A stretch of 7,707 nt of DNA from Bacteroidales bacterium UBA4814 (GTDB lineage Bacteria; Bacteroidota; Bacteroidia; Bacteroidales; UBA7960). Under the pieces are notes generated by a model, which was not told the origin of the DNA, did not search any database, and worked only from the letters and a program-made list of their open reading frames with translations. Below, piece after piece: positions 1-6,810 of this stretch. The first letter of the stretch is position 1. Each line of letters starts with the position of its first letter. Location of the stretch: assembly GCA_002402465.1 (NCBI GenBank), contig DHFW01000012.1, positions 1-7,707 on the forward strand, in the 5' to 3' direction. The position numbers were made by a program, and so were the translations under genes.

Positions 1-134
1 TTCCTTATTACGACTACACATGGCCGATCCTTATGCTGGTGGCCTGCGGCGTTATTTCTATTTTCCTTGCTTTCAAACTGAAACAAGCCGACAAGGAACA
101 AGGTTACGGCCTTGAGCTGCCCTCAAACCACTAA
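1..134 (+). CDS. C-terminal end of a membrane transporter, probably MFS (partial)
   Basis: Only the last 43 codons are present; the reading frame is open from the window edge and stops at TAA 132-134. The visible peptide holds one hydrophobic segment (WPILMLVACGVISIFLAF), followed by a short basic and acidic tail, KLKQADKEQGYGLELPSNH. A last transmembrane helix followed by a cytosolic tail rich in K, D and E and ending near GYGLELP resembles the C-terminus of sugar or organic-anion permeases of the major facilitator superfamily in Bacteroidota. That assignment rests on remembered similarity of the tail and not on any catalytic motif. It could be another polytopic inner-membrane protein. The gene is read towards a hairpin terminator that begins about 22 bases after the stop, so it is the last gene of its unit. 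Confidence 0.6.
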   Translation, partial: PYYDYTWPILMLVACGVISIFLAFKLKQADKEQGYGLELPSNH

Positions 135-156
135 AAACAAAATACCCTTTCGGGGA

Positions 157-194
157 AAAAGAAGAGGCGATCCAGGTGGATCGCCTCTTCTTTT
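157..194. terminator. Strong intrinsic terminator, possibly bidirectional
   Basis: A 13-bp perfect stem, GAAGAGGCGATCC (161-173) with GGATCGCCTCTTC (178-190), encloses the 4-base loop AGGT. It is extended by four A-T pairs to 17 bp (157-194). The A run on the left and the T run on the right give a U-tract in either direction. It lies 22 bases after the transporter stop. Read on the minus strand it sits about 118 bases beyond the stop of the large metallopeptidase gene, so it could end that transcript too. Confidence 0.88.
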
Positions 195-204
195 ATTCCT
201 CATT

Positions 205-278
205 TTGAATTTTTCCTGTGTTCAAAATTTGTTTTAAACAGGTCACATGGAATCGCATGTTTGAACATTTTCCTGTGT
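205..278. repeat. Imperfect direct repeat pair in the convergent spacer
   Basis: TTGAATTTTTCCTGTGT (205-221) is repeated as TTGAACATTTTCCTGTGT (261-278). The copies share TTGAA and the 11-mer TTTTCCTGTGT and differ by a short change between them. They are about 56 bases apart, between the two convergent stops. The first copy also lies in a weak 8-bp AT-rich inverted repeat (202-209 with 221-228, ATTTTGAA/TTCAAAAT). No coding sequence explains the repetition. It may be remnant repeat DNA, 3'-UTR structure of the minus-strand gene, or chance in AT-rich sequence. Confidence 0.45.
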
Positions 279-311
279 GTGAACGAAAATGCACATGCTT
301 ATTTCATTTTA

Positions 312-3300
312 CTACCATCCCGGCAGGAAATTAAATCCCCACACACCTTTTTTTGGCATGCTCGTTTGGAATGGCATGGCATAAAAGGGTTCAAGGATAA
401 TGGCTCCAAACAGGTTTATTCGCAACGATGACCCAATAGAGAAATACGGAAAACGTTTATCTGCTTCCCTGATATTGTCGGAGTTAAGTGTAATGGTTTG
501 GTCTCTCTTCCAGGCCACACCGGCATCGACAAAGAAATTCAACTCAGTAAAGAACAAACCGCTCGAAATAAGAGCCAATCGTTCGGGGCCTGTGAAGGGG
601 ATCCTGAGCTCGAGGCCACCAAGAATCACCTTGCTTCCCAGCAGGTTCTCAAACGACCATTCCTCGTTAATCAGGTCTCCTCCCTGCAATTTATACAATG
701 AGTTATAATCGAGGCCCCTGACAAAGCCCGGGTACCCGAGGTAGAGCGGGTAAAAGATTTCATTATTGTCGGCATCTTTGCCGTAGCGACCATAGTGTGT
801 GCTTCGGAAAGCCAAGGTAATGGGCCTGAGAAAGAAATACCTGCGGTAGTCGGCCGTAACGCTGGTCATATTCACTGAACCAAATATCTGTTCGACTCCG
901 AAGCGATAACGTTGTCCGGTAAGGGGTGAAGCCATGCCAAAGTAAGAGTTGTCGCCCACGTAGCTGAGGCTGACCCGCTGCAGGTTGAATCCGGGAGGGG
1001 CATCGAGGCGCTCGCGGTCCTGCCCGACGAACAATCCCCCGTAATAATAATTATTGTAAGCATCGATACGGGAATAATACCATGCCATGCTGGCACTGGC
1101 CTCAATGCGGCGGGTGGTACTGAACGGATAAAAGGCAAAAGCCGTCAACTGGTCTTCGAAAGTACGGTATTGAATAATCTGAAGGTTATCGACCAGGAAA
1201 GGCACGCTATCGTTGGTAAATAAAACCTCGGTGGTGTAATTGAGAAACGCATAAGGAAACGGGATATGCGACACCATACCACCCCAGCGCAGTCGGCTTT
1301 TCTGGTTCTGATACCCGATCTGGGCGCCGAAGTCGTAAATTTCGCCGTTCACGGCCAGTGACGCAAACATCTGGTTGTCTCCGGTAATGTCGCTGAAAAG
1401 CATCGACACCCCTCCGGCCAGTCCTGTACCAAAACGGTTGGTGGCAATACCTACCCCTGAACTTCCGATATATGAGAGGCTGAACTTTGATTTAAAAGGT
1501 GCTTCCGCAAAAGAATCCACCGGAAAAATAGGGGTTTCAGGCTCAATTTTCAACTTGGTGTCCACCAGCGGCCGGCTGGCTCTTTGGAAAGGAGGCAAAG
1601 TGGCTGCGGTGAAATCTATTTCCATGGGGTCTGCCTGGCGGCGCTCAAAATCATCTGGGCTGGCACTATAAATGGTAAACTTCTTATCCTGGTAAAGGCT
1701 GTAAACAATTTCGCCTGTTTGACGAGCCACACTCATGGCCGGCGACAAGTGGGTGATACCCGAGATGCCGGTGTAAAAATCGGTGAGTTGAAAAACAGCC
1801 TCATCTTCGAAATGAATAAAGTACAGATTTCGGTACCCATCACGGTTTGAGAGGAAATACAGACCGTCTTGCTCCGGACTGAAAACAGGATTGAGGTTTT
1901 CTGCCTCAGGGAACACATCCAACACCCTGATACTTCTTTCGGGGTCCTGCATATCCATTACGGCAAGGTTAAAGTTGAAATTAACCACCTTATCCTTCTG
2001 GGCAGTTTGCGGGCGGTCGGTGGCAAAAGCAAGGTAACGGCCATCGGGCGACCAGCTGGCATGTATGTAAGAATAACGGTCTTTGGTAAGGTTGGTAACT
2101 TTCCTTGTATCAAGCTCATACAAAAAAAGATCGGTAACGCCTTCCACCAGTCCGTTAAATGCAATGTACTTGCCATCGGGCGACCAGCTTGGGTTGTTGA
2201 TGGAAGGCACTCCTGGCACAGAAATTTCGAGGGTGCGCCTCGGGCGGTTCACATCGGCAATAACCAGCTGATTGTGGCCCCGCTTCACCGCCACATAGGC
2301 AAATTGCTGCCCATCGGGCGACCAGGTCCCTACCGATTCGAAAAAGTTGAAAGCATCAATATCATCGTTGCGAATGGAACTGGTAAGTTTTCGAACGATA
2401 TGACCGGTTTCGGCATTGGCCAGAAAAAGGTCAAGATTTACCAAGTCACGTTCAGAAAAGAAAGTAATGAATTTACCGTCGGGGCTGAGCGAAGGACTGA
2501 TATTCATCTCGCCGGCATTGCTTTCGGAGATAAGCTTTCGCCCAACGGGGATATGGCGTGAGCTATCGGCCATAAGAGGAGTGTAGTGATTGGTCACTGC
2601 GCTTTTCCACAGGTTGGAAACGGTGGTTTCGCTCAGCCCGATAACCCGCTCAAGGGCGCGTTCATAGCCAAACTTTGCTGTTTCGGTATAAAGTTTAGCA
2701 ATGAGCGAATCGCCCCAGGTGCGGCCAAAGAACGATACAAAACTATGACCGTACCTATAGGGATTATATTCATAGCTTCTCGACATTTCGCGAAGCGAAG
2801 GAAAGTCGTCGCGCCTCACCGCATCGCGCATAATCATGGCTGTGTTGGCATCCACGCTGCCTATTGAAAAATACTCGGCCATACCTTCCACCAGCCAAAG
2901 GGGCAGGTTTCGCAGGGAGTTGAGCGAGAGGCTGTCGTCGATAAACATGGCCCTGAAGTGAAAAACGTGCACCAGCTCGTGCCCAATCACATGGTCGGTC
3001 TGAGCATTGGTTTCGAGCACCGGGATAACCACACGGTTCTTTAGGGCTTCGGTAACACCCTGTGTGCCAATACTGATCTGACCGCTAACGGCCCCGGTTT
3101 GCTGGAAATCAGGGTGATTGGCATAAATAATCACAGGGTTGCGGGTTTCGAAAGTGTCGCGAAACAAAGCCTGGTGCCTGACATACCACTTTTCGAAGGT
3201 ATTGGATAGCGAATGAACTACCGAATCATTTTCAAAATAATGATAAATTTCGAAATTGGGAGACTGAAACACCTTAAAGTCAAATTTGCGATAGGCCGGC

Positions 3301-3407
3301 TTATTGCGCCCAAAATACTGTGCGCTGGCTTCAGGAGCGCACAGCAGGGCCGCAAGCATAAAAACCAAGGAAGACAAAAGCAGGGAAGGAAAATTTCTGT
3401 TTCTCAT
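312..3407 (-). CDS. Exported HEXXH metallopeptidase / TolB-like propeller / Omp85-like barrel protein
   Basis: This 1031-residue protein has three parts behind a signal peptide (about residues 1-29, cleavage likely after ASA). Residues 30-290 form a gluzincin-like zinc peptidase domain: HELVH at 143-147 gives two histidine ligands and the catalytic glutamate, and LWLVEGMAEYF at 170-180 supplies the likely third ligand E174. Residues 300-590 carry PD40/TolB-type propeller repeats with (W/L/F)SPDG-like motifs starting at 307, 362, 408, 452 and 509. Residues from about 640 to the end look like a beta-barrel of the Omp85/BamA (bacterial surface antigen) type, with a VRG motif at 896-898 like the conserved lid-loop motif, FVDAGVAW at 959-966, and an aromatic C-terminus ending in W. 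No POTRA domain is evident. By analogy with Omp85 proteins, the peptidase and propeller should face the periplasm, with the barrel in the outer membrane. The substrate is unknown. The gene stands alone and starts at ATG 3407-3405, followed at once by the signal peptide. Similar proteins are often labelled as TolB precursors, but this is not the TolB of the Tol-Pal system. Confidence 0.88.
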   Translation of the reverse strand: MRNRNFPSLLLSSLVFMLAALLCAPEASAQYFGRNKPAYRKFDFKVFQSPNFEIYHYFENDSVVHSLSNTFEKWYVRHQALFRDTFETRNPVIIYANHPDFQQTGAVSGQISIGTQGVTEALKNRVVIPVLETNAQTDHVIGHELVHVFHFRAMFIDDSLSLNSLRNLPLWLVEGMAEYFSIGSVDANTAMIMRDAVRRDDFPSLREMSRSYEYNPYRYGHSFVSFFGRTWGDSLIAKLYTETAKFGYERALERVIGLSETTVSNLWKSAVTNHYTPLMADSSRHIPVGRKLISESNAGEMNISPSLSPDGKFITFFSERDLVNLDLFLANAETGHIVRKLTSSIRNDDIDAFNFFESVGTWSPDGQQFAYVAVKRGHNQLVIADVNRPRRTLEISVPGVPSINNPSWSPDGKYIAFNGLVEGVTDLFLYELDTRKVTNLTKDRYSYIHASWSPDGRYLAFATDRPQTAQKDKVVNFNFNLAVMDMQDPERSIRVLDVFPEAENLNPVFSPEQDGLYFLSNRDGYRNLYFIHFEDEAVFQLTDFYTGISGITHLSPAMSVARQTGEIVYSLYQDKKFTIYSASPDDFERRQADPMEIDFTAATLPPFQRASRPLVDTKLKIEPETPIFPVDSFAEAPFKSKFSLSYIGSSGVGIATNRFGTGLAGGVSMLFSDITGDNQMFASLAVNGEIYDFGAQIGYQNQKSRLRWGGMVSHIPFPYAFLNYTTEVLFTNDSVPFLVDNLQIIQYRTFEDQLTAFAFYPFSTTRRIEASASMAWYYSRIDAYNNYYYGGLFVGQDRERLDAPPGFNLQRVSLSYVGDNSYFGMASPLTGQRYRFGVEQIFGSVNMTSVTADYRRYFFLRPITLAFRSTHYGRYGKDADNNEIFYPLYLGYPGFVRGLDYNSLYKLQGGDLINEEWSFENLLGSKVILGGLELRIPFTGPERLALISSGLFFTELNFFVDAGVAWKRDQTITLNSDNIREADKRFPYFSIGSSLRINLFGAIILEPFYAMPFQTSMPKKGVWGFNFLPGW

Positions 3408-3689
3408 TTGTCCCGTTTGTTTAACATTTTCTTGAATAAAATAACAAAATTTTTCAATCAGGATTTTTTTACAAATAATACCTCTCGCAAAAACTATTCC
3501 TTTTCACACCGGGTTTTTCACAAAACAAACACTTTTACAACTGCAAATGTTTGGAGTGCAAAGCGATTCAAACTTACCAAAAAAACCATGATAAACCCAT
3601 GAAGGATCGCTTTTCTGCCTAAGAATTCAAAGGTAATGATTTTATGGTTTGGATAATTTTCTCCAAATTTGCACAAATTTGGCAGGCCG
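3408..3689. promoter_or_regulatory. Divergent intergenic region between the metallopeptidase and aminotransferase genes
   Basis: This AT-rich 282-base spacer must hold promoters for both flanking genes. No perfect TAnnTTTG element is visible on either strand. Near matches with one extra base are TAGTTTTTG and TATTATTTG on the minus strand, and TATGGTTTG (3643-3651) on the plus strand. An 8-bp inverted repeat, AAAGCGAT (3560-3567) with ATCGCTTT (3606-3613), has a 38-base gap. I see no credible gene in this stretch; the open frame across it runs out of the antisense of the metallopeptidase gene and has no family resemblance. Confidence 0.5.
3663..3682. promoter_or_regulatory. Perfect inverted repeat just upstream of the aminotransferase start
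   Basis: CCAAATTTGCACAAATTTGG is a perfect inverted repeat with 8-bp arms (3663-3670 and 3675-3682) around GCAC. It ends 7 bases before the ATG at 3690. Each arm contains CAAATTTG, one base off the TAnnTTTG -7 consensus, so the site may overlap the promoter or first transcribed bases. It could be an operator for a dimeric regulator or a small hairpin over the ribosome-binding region. The function is inferred from position only. Confidence 0.45.
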
Positions 3690-5180
3690 ATGCAAAATCT
3701 TGAGAATTATTTCGCTCCGTTCAGAAAGCACATTGTTGGAATTGACCAGCACTACGAAAGCCCCTACGGGCTCCAGAAAATTATTTATGGCGACTGGATT
3801 GCTAGCGGGCGGCTTTACGGGCCCATCGAGGAAGCCATTACAAAAACCATCGGGCCTTTTGTGGCCAATACCCACACCGAAGCCAGCGAAACCGGCACCC
3901 TGATGACCAACGCCTATCACCTGGCTCATAAACTCATAAAAAAGCATGTTAATGCCGGACCAAACGATGTGATCATTACCGCCGGCAGCGGCATGACCAC
4001 GGTAATCAACAAGTTTCAGCGCATGTTGGGTTTGCGCATTTGCGGGCAGCTCAGCCACAGAAGTTGCCTTAAGGAATCGGAAAAGCCTGTGGTTTTCATT
4101 ACCCACATGGAACACCACAGCAACCACACCTCCTGGTTCGAGACCATTGCCGATGTGGTTGTTATTCCGCCGGGCGAGCAACTGCTTGTAAACCCTGAAA
4201 ACCTTCGTTCTGAACTCGAAAAATACAAGGATCGAAAGCTGAAGATCGGATCGTTCACGGCCTGCTCAAACGTTACAGGCATAGAAACCCCCATTCATGA
4301 GCTTGCGCGTATCATGCACGAATACAATGGAGTATGCCTGGCCGATTATGCCGCTTCTGCACCTTATATCGACATTAATATGCATCCTGAAGATCCCAAG
4401 GAGAAACTGGATGCCGTTGTTTTCTCGCCCCACAAGTTTTTGGGTGGCCCGGGCACATCGGGCGTGCTCATTTTCGACTCTGCATTTTACAACAGCGAAG
4501 TACCTGACAACCCGGGCGGGGGTACTGTTGACTGGACCAACCCCTGGGGCGAGTACAAGTACATCGACGATATTGAGGCCCGTGAAGATGGAGGTACCCC
4601 AGGTTTTATTCAGGCCATACGAGCGGCCTTGTGTATTGAACTAAAAAACCAGATGGGCACCCGAAACATTCACCTTCGGGAAAAAGAACTGGTGGAAAGG
4701 ATTTTTAATGGACTTAAAAAAATCCCCAACCTTTATATCCTGGCCGATAACCATCGCGCGCGCCTGGCTGTGGTGTCATTTTACTTCAGCAATATACACT
4801 ACAATCTTGTGGTAAAATTGCTAAGCGACCGCTTTGGCATCCAGGTGCGCGGAGGTTGTGCCTGCGCCGGAACCTATGGCCACTTCCTGCTCAACGTTGA
4901 TTACGAGCACTCTAGGCAGATCACCCAAAAGATCAACACCGGCGACCTTTCTGACAAGCCTGGCTGGATAAGGCTGTCGATGCACCCCACCATGACCGAT
5001 GCTGAAGTTGACGGCATACTCACTGCCCTTGAGCAGATTCAGCAAAACCACAAGGAATGGGAAAAAGATTACCTGTATAACCCCCGGCAGAATGAGTTCA
5101 GCCACAAAAATGCACCAAAGGATCTCAACACCAAAGTTTTTGACTGGTTTAAACTGCCCCTGCCCGGTGCAGAAGACTAA
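3690..5180 (+). CDS. Class V aminotransferase-fold PLP enzyme, cysteine desulfurase/selenocysteine lyase-like
   Basis: The 496-residue protein has the hallmarks of a fold-type I, class V PLP enzyme. SGMTT at about 100-104 fits the phosphate-binding turn, MEHHSNHTSW at 140-149 contains the residues that normally stack on the cofactor, D219 in LADYAAS should pair with the pyridine nitrogen, and SPHKF places the Schiff-base lysine at K249. Later, VRGGCACAGTYGH (about 386-398) carries C390 and C392 in the region where cysteine desulfurases hold their reactive cysteine. That suggests sulfur or selenium transfer, but the substrate is not known and the family is also labelled simply as aminotransferase class V. 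It is longer than typical SufS/IscS (about 400 residues), with extra sequence at both ends, and is probably cytosolic. I chose ATG 3690. A TTG at 3669 in the same frame would add seven residues but falls inside the inverted repeat region. The gene is divergent from the metallopeptidase gene and convergent, with a 4-base overlap, with the START-like gene. Confidence 0.87.
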   Translation: MQNLENYFAPFRKHIVGIDQHYESPYGLQKIIYGDWIASGRLYGPIEEAITKTIGPFVANTHTEASETGTLMTNAYHLAHKLIKKHVNAGPNDVIITAGSGMTTVINKFQRMLGLRICGQLSHRSCLKESEKPVVFITHMEHHSNHTSWFETIADVVVIPPGEQLLVNPENLRSELEKYKDRKLKIGSFTACSNVTGIETPIHELARIMHEYNGVCLADYAASAPYIDINMHPEDPKEKLDAVVFSPHKFLGGPGTSGVLIFDSAFYNSEVPDNPGGGTVDWTNPWGEYKYIDDIEAREDGGTPGFIQAIRAALCIELKNQMGTRNIHLREKELVERIFNGLKKIPNLYILADNHRARLAVVSFYFSNIHYNLVVKLLSDRFGIQVRGGCACAGTYGHFLLNVDYEHSRQITQKINTGDLSDKPGWIRLSMHPTMTDAEVDGILTALEQIQQNHKEWEKDYLYNPRQNEFSHKNAPKDLNTKVFDWFKLPLPGAED

Positions 5181-5560
5181 CTGTTAAACAATCGTTGAAG
5201 CTGGCCTACCTGGGCTTGCCAGAGTCGCTTCGAAATGTCAAGATCGGGCGTTTCGGCACAATCGGAAATCACCAGGGTAACCCCGTTCGAGGAGGGATCG
5301 GTTTCTATACGCATTTCAAGAAAAAAGTCCTTGTGGTAGTCGTCGAGCCATTGAAAAACTACATATTCATTGTCTTTGGCCTGCACTAGCCGGGCGGCCT
5401 GCTCTGTGCCTTCCCAGTTGAAAACATAAACATTTTCGCCTGAAAGTATGGTGTGGGCAAACCAGCGCGTCAATCCCTCAGGGGTCGAGATGAGGGTGTA
5501 CAATAACCTGGGTGTCGTTTCGAGGTGAAACTCCAGGGTAAACTTTTCTACTGCACTCAT
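5177..5560 (-). CDS. START-like domain (SRPBCC/AHSA1-type) small protein
   Basis: This 127-residue protein runs from MSAVEKFTLEF to QLQRLFNS. Its length and pattern fit the START-like proteins widespread in Bacteroidota: an N-terminal beta strand, the helix with TPEGLTRWFA (about 26-35), strands ending in VFNWEGTE (about 46-53) and VVFQWLDD (about 67-74), then a C-terminal helix with LWQAQVGQLQRLF. The fold forms a hydrophobic cavity for a lipid or other small ligand; the ligand and role here are unknown. The frame stays open another 45 codons upstream to 5695, but that extension does not resemble the family and fills the promoter spacer, so ATG at 5560-5558 is preferred. A weak -7-like TATATTGC lies on the minus strand at 5595-5588. 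Its stop interlocks with the stop of the aminotransferase gene. Confidence 0.85.
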   Translation of the reverse strand: MSAVEKFTLEFHLETTPRLLYTLISTPEGLTRWFAHTILSGENVYVFNWEGTEQAARLVQAKDNEYVVFQWLDDYHKDFFLEMRIETDPSSNGVTLVISDCAETPDLDISKRLWQAQVGQLQRLFNS

Positions 5561-5739
5561 GGCCTGATGGGTTAGTAACCATTCCCCGCAATATACAAAA
5601 AAATTAAACAATCCTTGGTTTTTTAAAGCTTCATTTACAGGAAAAAAAGAAGACTGGGAAAGGATTTTGAAAAAAGCAAACCGCGCACCTTTCACCCGGA
5701 ATTTGTGTATTTTTGCCCGTCTAAAAAATCAGCCATTCT
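5561..5739. promoter_or_regulatory. Divergent spacer between START-like and EamA genes
   Basis: This 179-base region lies between two divergent starts. On the plus strand TATTTTTG (5708-5715) matches the Bacteroidota -7 consensus TAnnTTTG exactly and lies 24 bases before the permease start. No TTTG-like -33 box is visible at the usual 19-21 base spacing. On the minus strand the best candidate is TATATTGC (5595-5588), one base short of the consensus. No gene or strong hairpin is evident. Confidence 0.5.
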
Positions 5740-6663
5740 TTGAAAAGACCAAAGCATTATGTCTATCTGCTGGTATTGCTGGCAATAACCTTCTGGGGCA
5801 TTTCGTATGTATGGATGAAAATCGTTTTTGAATTTTATCCGCCCATTACCACCATGTTCTTGCGGCTAAGTATTTCTTCGGCCCTGATGTTTGGCCTATT
5901 CCGCAGCCAGCGGCAAAAAATCGACCGAAAGGATTACAAGGCTTTTTTTCTGCTTTCATTCTTTTCTCCTTTTTGTTATTTCCTTGGCGAAAGTTTTGGC
6001 CTGCTGCATGTGTCGCCTACGGTGGCTGCGGTTATTATTGCCACCATACCGGTCTTCACACCCATCCTGGGCTTTATTGCCTTCAACGAAAGGCTTTCAT
6101 TTATCAACATTGCCGGCTTTGTGGTTTCTTTTACTGGCGTGCTTATTATGGTGCTCGATGCAGCGTTTAAATTCAGCGCCTCTCCGCTGGGTGTGGGCCT
6201 GTTATTCTTTGCCGTATTGTCTGCCCTCATCAATATCATTTTCCTGAAAAAATTAACCCATAAATATTCGTCCTTTACCATAATTTCGGTGCAAAACCTG
6301 CTGGGCGCCCTGTTTTTTATGCCCCTGTTTTTTATTTTCGATTTTTCACATTTTGTCAGTGTTAGGCCTTCTGCTGAAGCCATCGGCTCATTGCTTGCCC
6401 TGGCGGTTTTCGGCTCCACCCTCGCGTTTATGTTTTACACTTCCGGCGTAAGAGCGCTGGGGGTGGCACGCACTTCCATTTTCACCAACCTCATACCAGT
6501 TATAACCGCCCTGACCTCCCTAATTATCCTGAAGGAAACCATCGATCAGAGCAAATTGCTGGGCATGGCCATTGTCATTTCGGGCCTGCTTATGACACAG
6601 GTTACCCGCCTGCGCGAGAAACGCAAAACTCGCCTGGCAGAAAGCCTTGCACCCAAAGAATAA
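5740..6663 (+). CDS. EamA/DMT-superfamily permease (RhaT-like), 10 TM
   Basis: The 307-residue, very hydrophobic protein shows the duplicated EamA layout. The first repeat covers about residues 10-139, with FWGISYVWMK in helix 1, SPTVAAVIIATIPVFTPILG at 92-111, NERLSFINIAGFVVSFTGV at about 116-134. The second covers about 150-288, with GVARTSIFTNLIPVITALTS at 241-260 and LKETIDQSKLLGMAIVISGL at 264-283. Ten transmembrane helices and a basic C-terminal tail (LREKRKTRLA) fit drug/metabolite transporters of the inner membrane, which mostly export amino acids or metabolites. The substrate cannot be read from sequence. The start is TTG 5740: an in-frame stop at 5722 limits upstream extension, and the next ATG (codon 26) would remove helix 1. 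It has its own -7 element at 5708-5715. No terminator is visible before the tRNA promoter, so read-through into the tRNA unit is possible. Confidence 0.9.
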   Translation: MKRPKHYVYLLVLLAITFWGISYVWMKIVFEFYPPITTMFLRLSISSALMFGLFRSQRQKIDRKDYKAFFLLSFFSPFCYFLGESFGLLHVSPTVAAVIIATIPVFTPILGFIAFNERLSFINIAGFVVSFTGVLIMVLDAAFKFSASPLGVGLLFFAVLSALINIIFLKKLTHKYSSFTIISVQNLLGALFFMPLFFIFDFSHFVSVRPSAEAIGSLLALAVFGSTLAFMFYTSGVRALGVARTSIFTNLIPVITALTSLIILKETIDQSKLLGMAIVISGLLMTQVTRLREKRKTRLAESLAPKE

Positions 6664-6691
6664 TTAGCCGGAAAAAAATGCTCAATTTGCC

Positions 6692-6720
6692 TTGTTTTAA
6701 AAAATTGTTTGTTAATTTTG
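6692..6720 (+). promoter_or_regulatory. Promoter of the tRNA gene
   Basis: TAATTTTG (6713-6720) matches the Bacteroidota -7 consensus TAnnTTTG and ends 13 bases before the mature tRNA 5' end, a fitting distance. CTTG at 6691-6694 is the best -33 candidate (18-base spacer); a perfect TTTG at 6686-6689 has a longer spacer of 23. Confidence 0.65.
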
Positions 6721-6733
6721 CACCACTCAAAAC

Positions 6734-6807
6734 GGCGGGGTAGCTCAGGTGGTTAGAGCGTCGGATTCATAACCCGAAGGTCACGAGTTCAACTCTCGTC
6801 CCCGCTA
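6734..6807 (+). tRNA. tRNA with CAU anticodon, probably elongator tRNA-Met
   Basis: The 74-base cloverleaf folds fully. The acceptor stem is GGCGGGG (6734-6740) with CCCCGCT (6800-6806), closed by a G1-U72 wobble. The D stem is GCTC/GAGC (6743-6746, 6756-6759) with a nine-base loop. The anticodon stem is TCGGA/CCCGA around loop TTCATAA, with anticodon CAT at 6768-6770 and one A-C mismatch next to the loop. The variable loop is AGGTC. The T arm is ACGAG-TTCAACT-CTCGT. The discriminator is A6807. CCA is not encoded (the DNA continues CTA), so it must be added by nucleotidyltransferase. The D-arm and the paired 1-72 position argue against initiator tRNA. A lysidine-modified tRNA-Ile2 also has a CAT gene anticodon and cannot be fully excluded by eye. 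Confidence 0.93.
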
Positions 6808-6810
6808 CTA

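Noticed and set aside
255..298. Inverted repeat GCATGT / ACATGC with a 32-base gap
   Set aside because: Six-base arms at that distance are expected by chance and no T-run follows.
2041..2325. Three near-identical DNA repeats containing CCATCGGGCGACCAG (2041, 2173, 2311)
   Set aside because: They are the reverse-strand codons for the WSPDG motif of successive propeller repeats, so protein-level repetition explains them.
1869..2561. A 230-codon plus-strand open frame opposite the propeller region
   Set aside because: It lies fully antisense to the propeller-coding part of the metallopeptidase gene, shows no domain pattern, and repeats the peptide from IGRP-type translations of the opposite-strand SPDG codons. 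It is a shadow frame.
3213..3602. A 129-codon plus-strand frame across the divergent spacer
   Set aside because: It begins antisense to the signal-peptide end of the metallopeptidase gene and continues through AT-rich promoter sequence; composition is rich in K, N and F and resembles translated non-coding DNA.
3642..4181. A 179-codon minus-strand open frame
   Set aside because: It is antisense to the N-terminal third of the aminotransferase gene, whose sequence has clear family motifs; the opposite frame has none.
5561..5695. A 45-residue N-terminal extension of the START-like protein
   Set aside because: Family members start close to the MSAVEKF-like position, and the extension would occupy the only promoter space of the gene.
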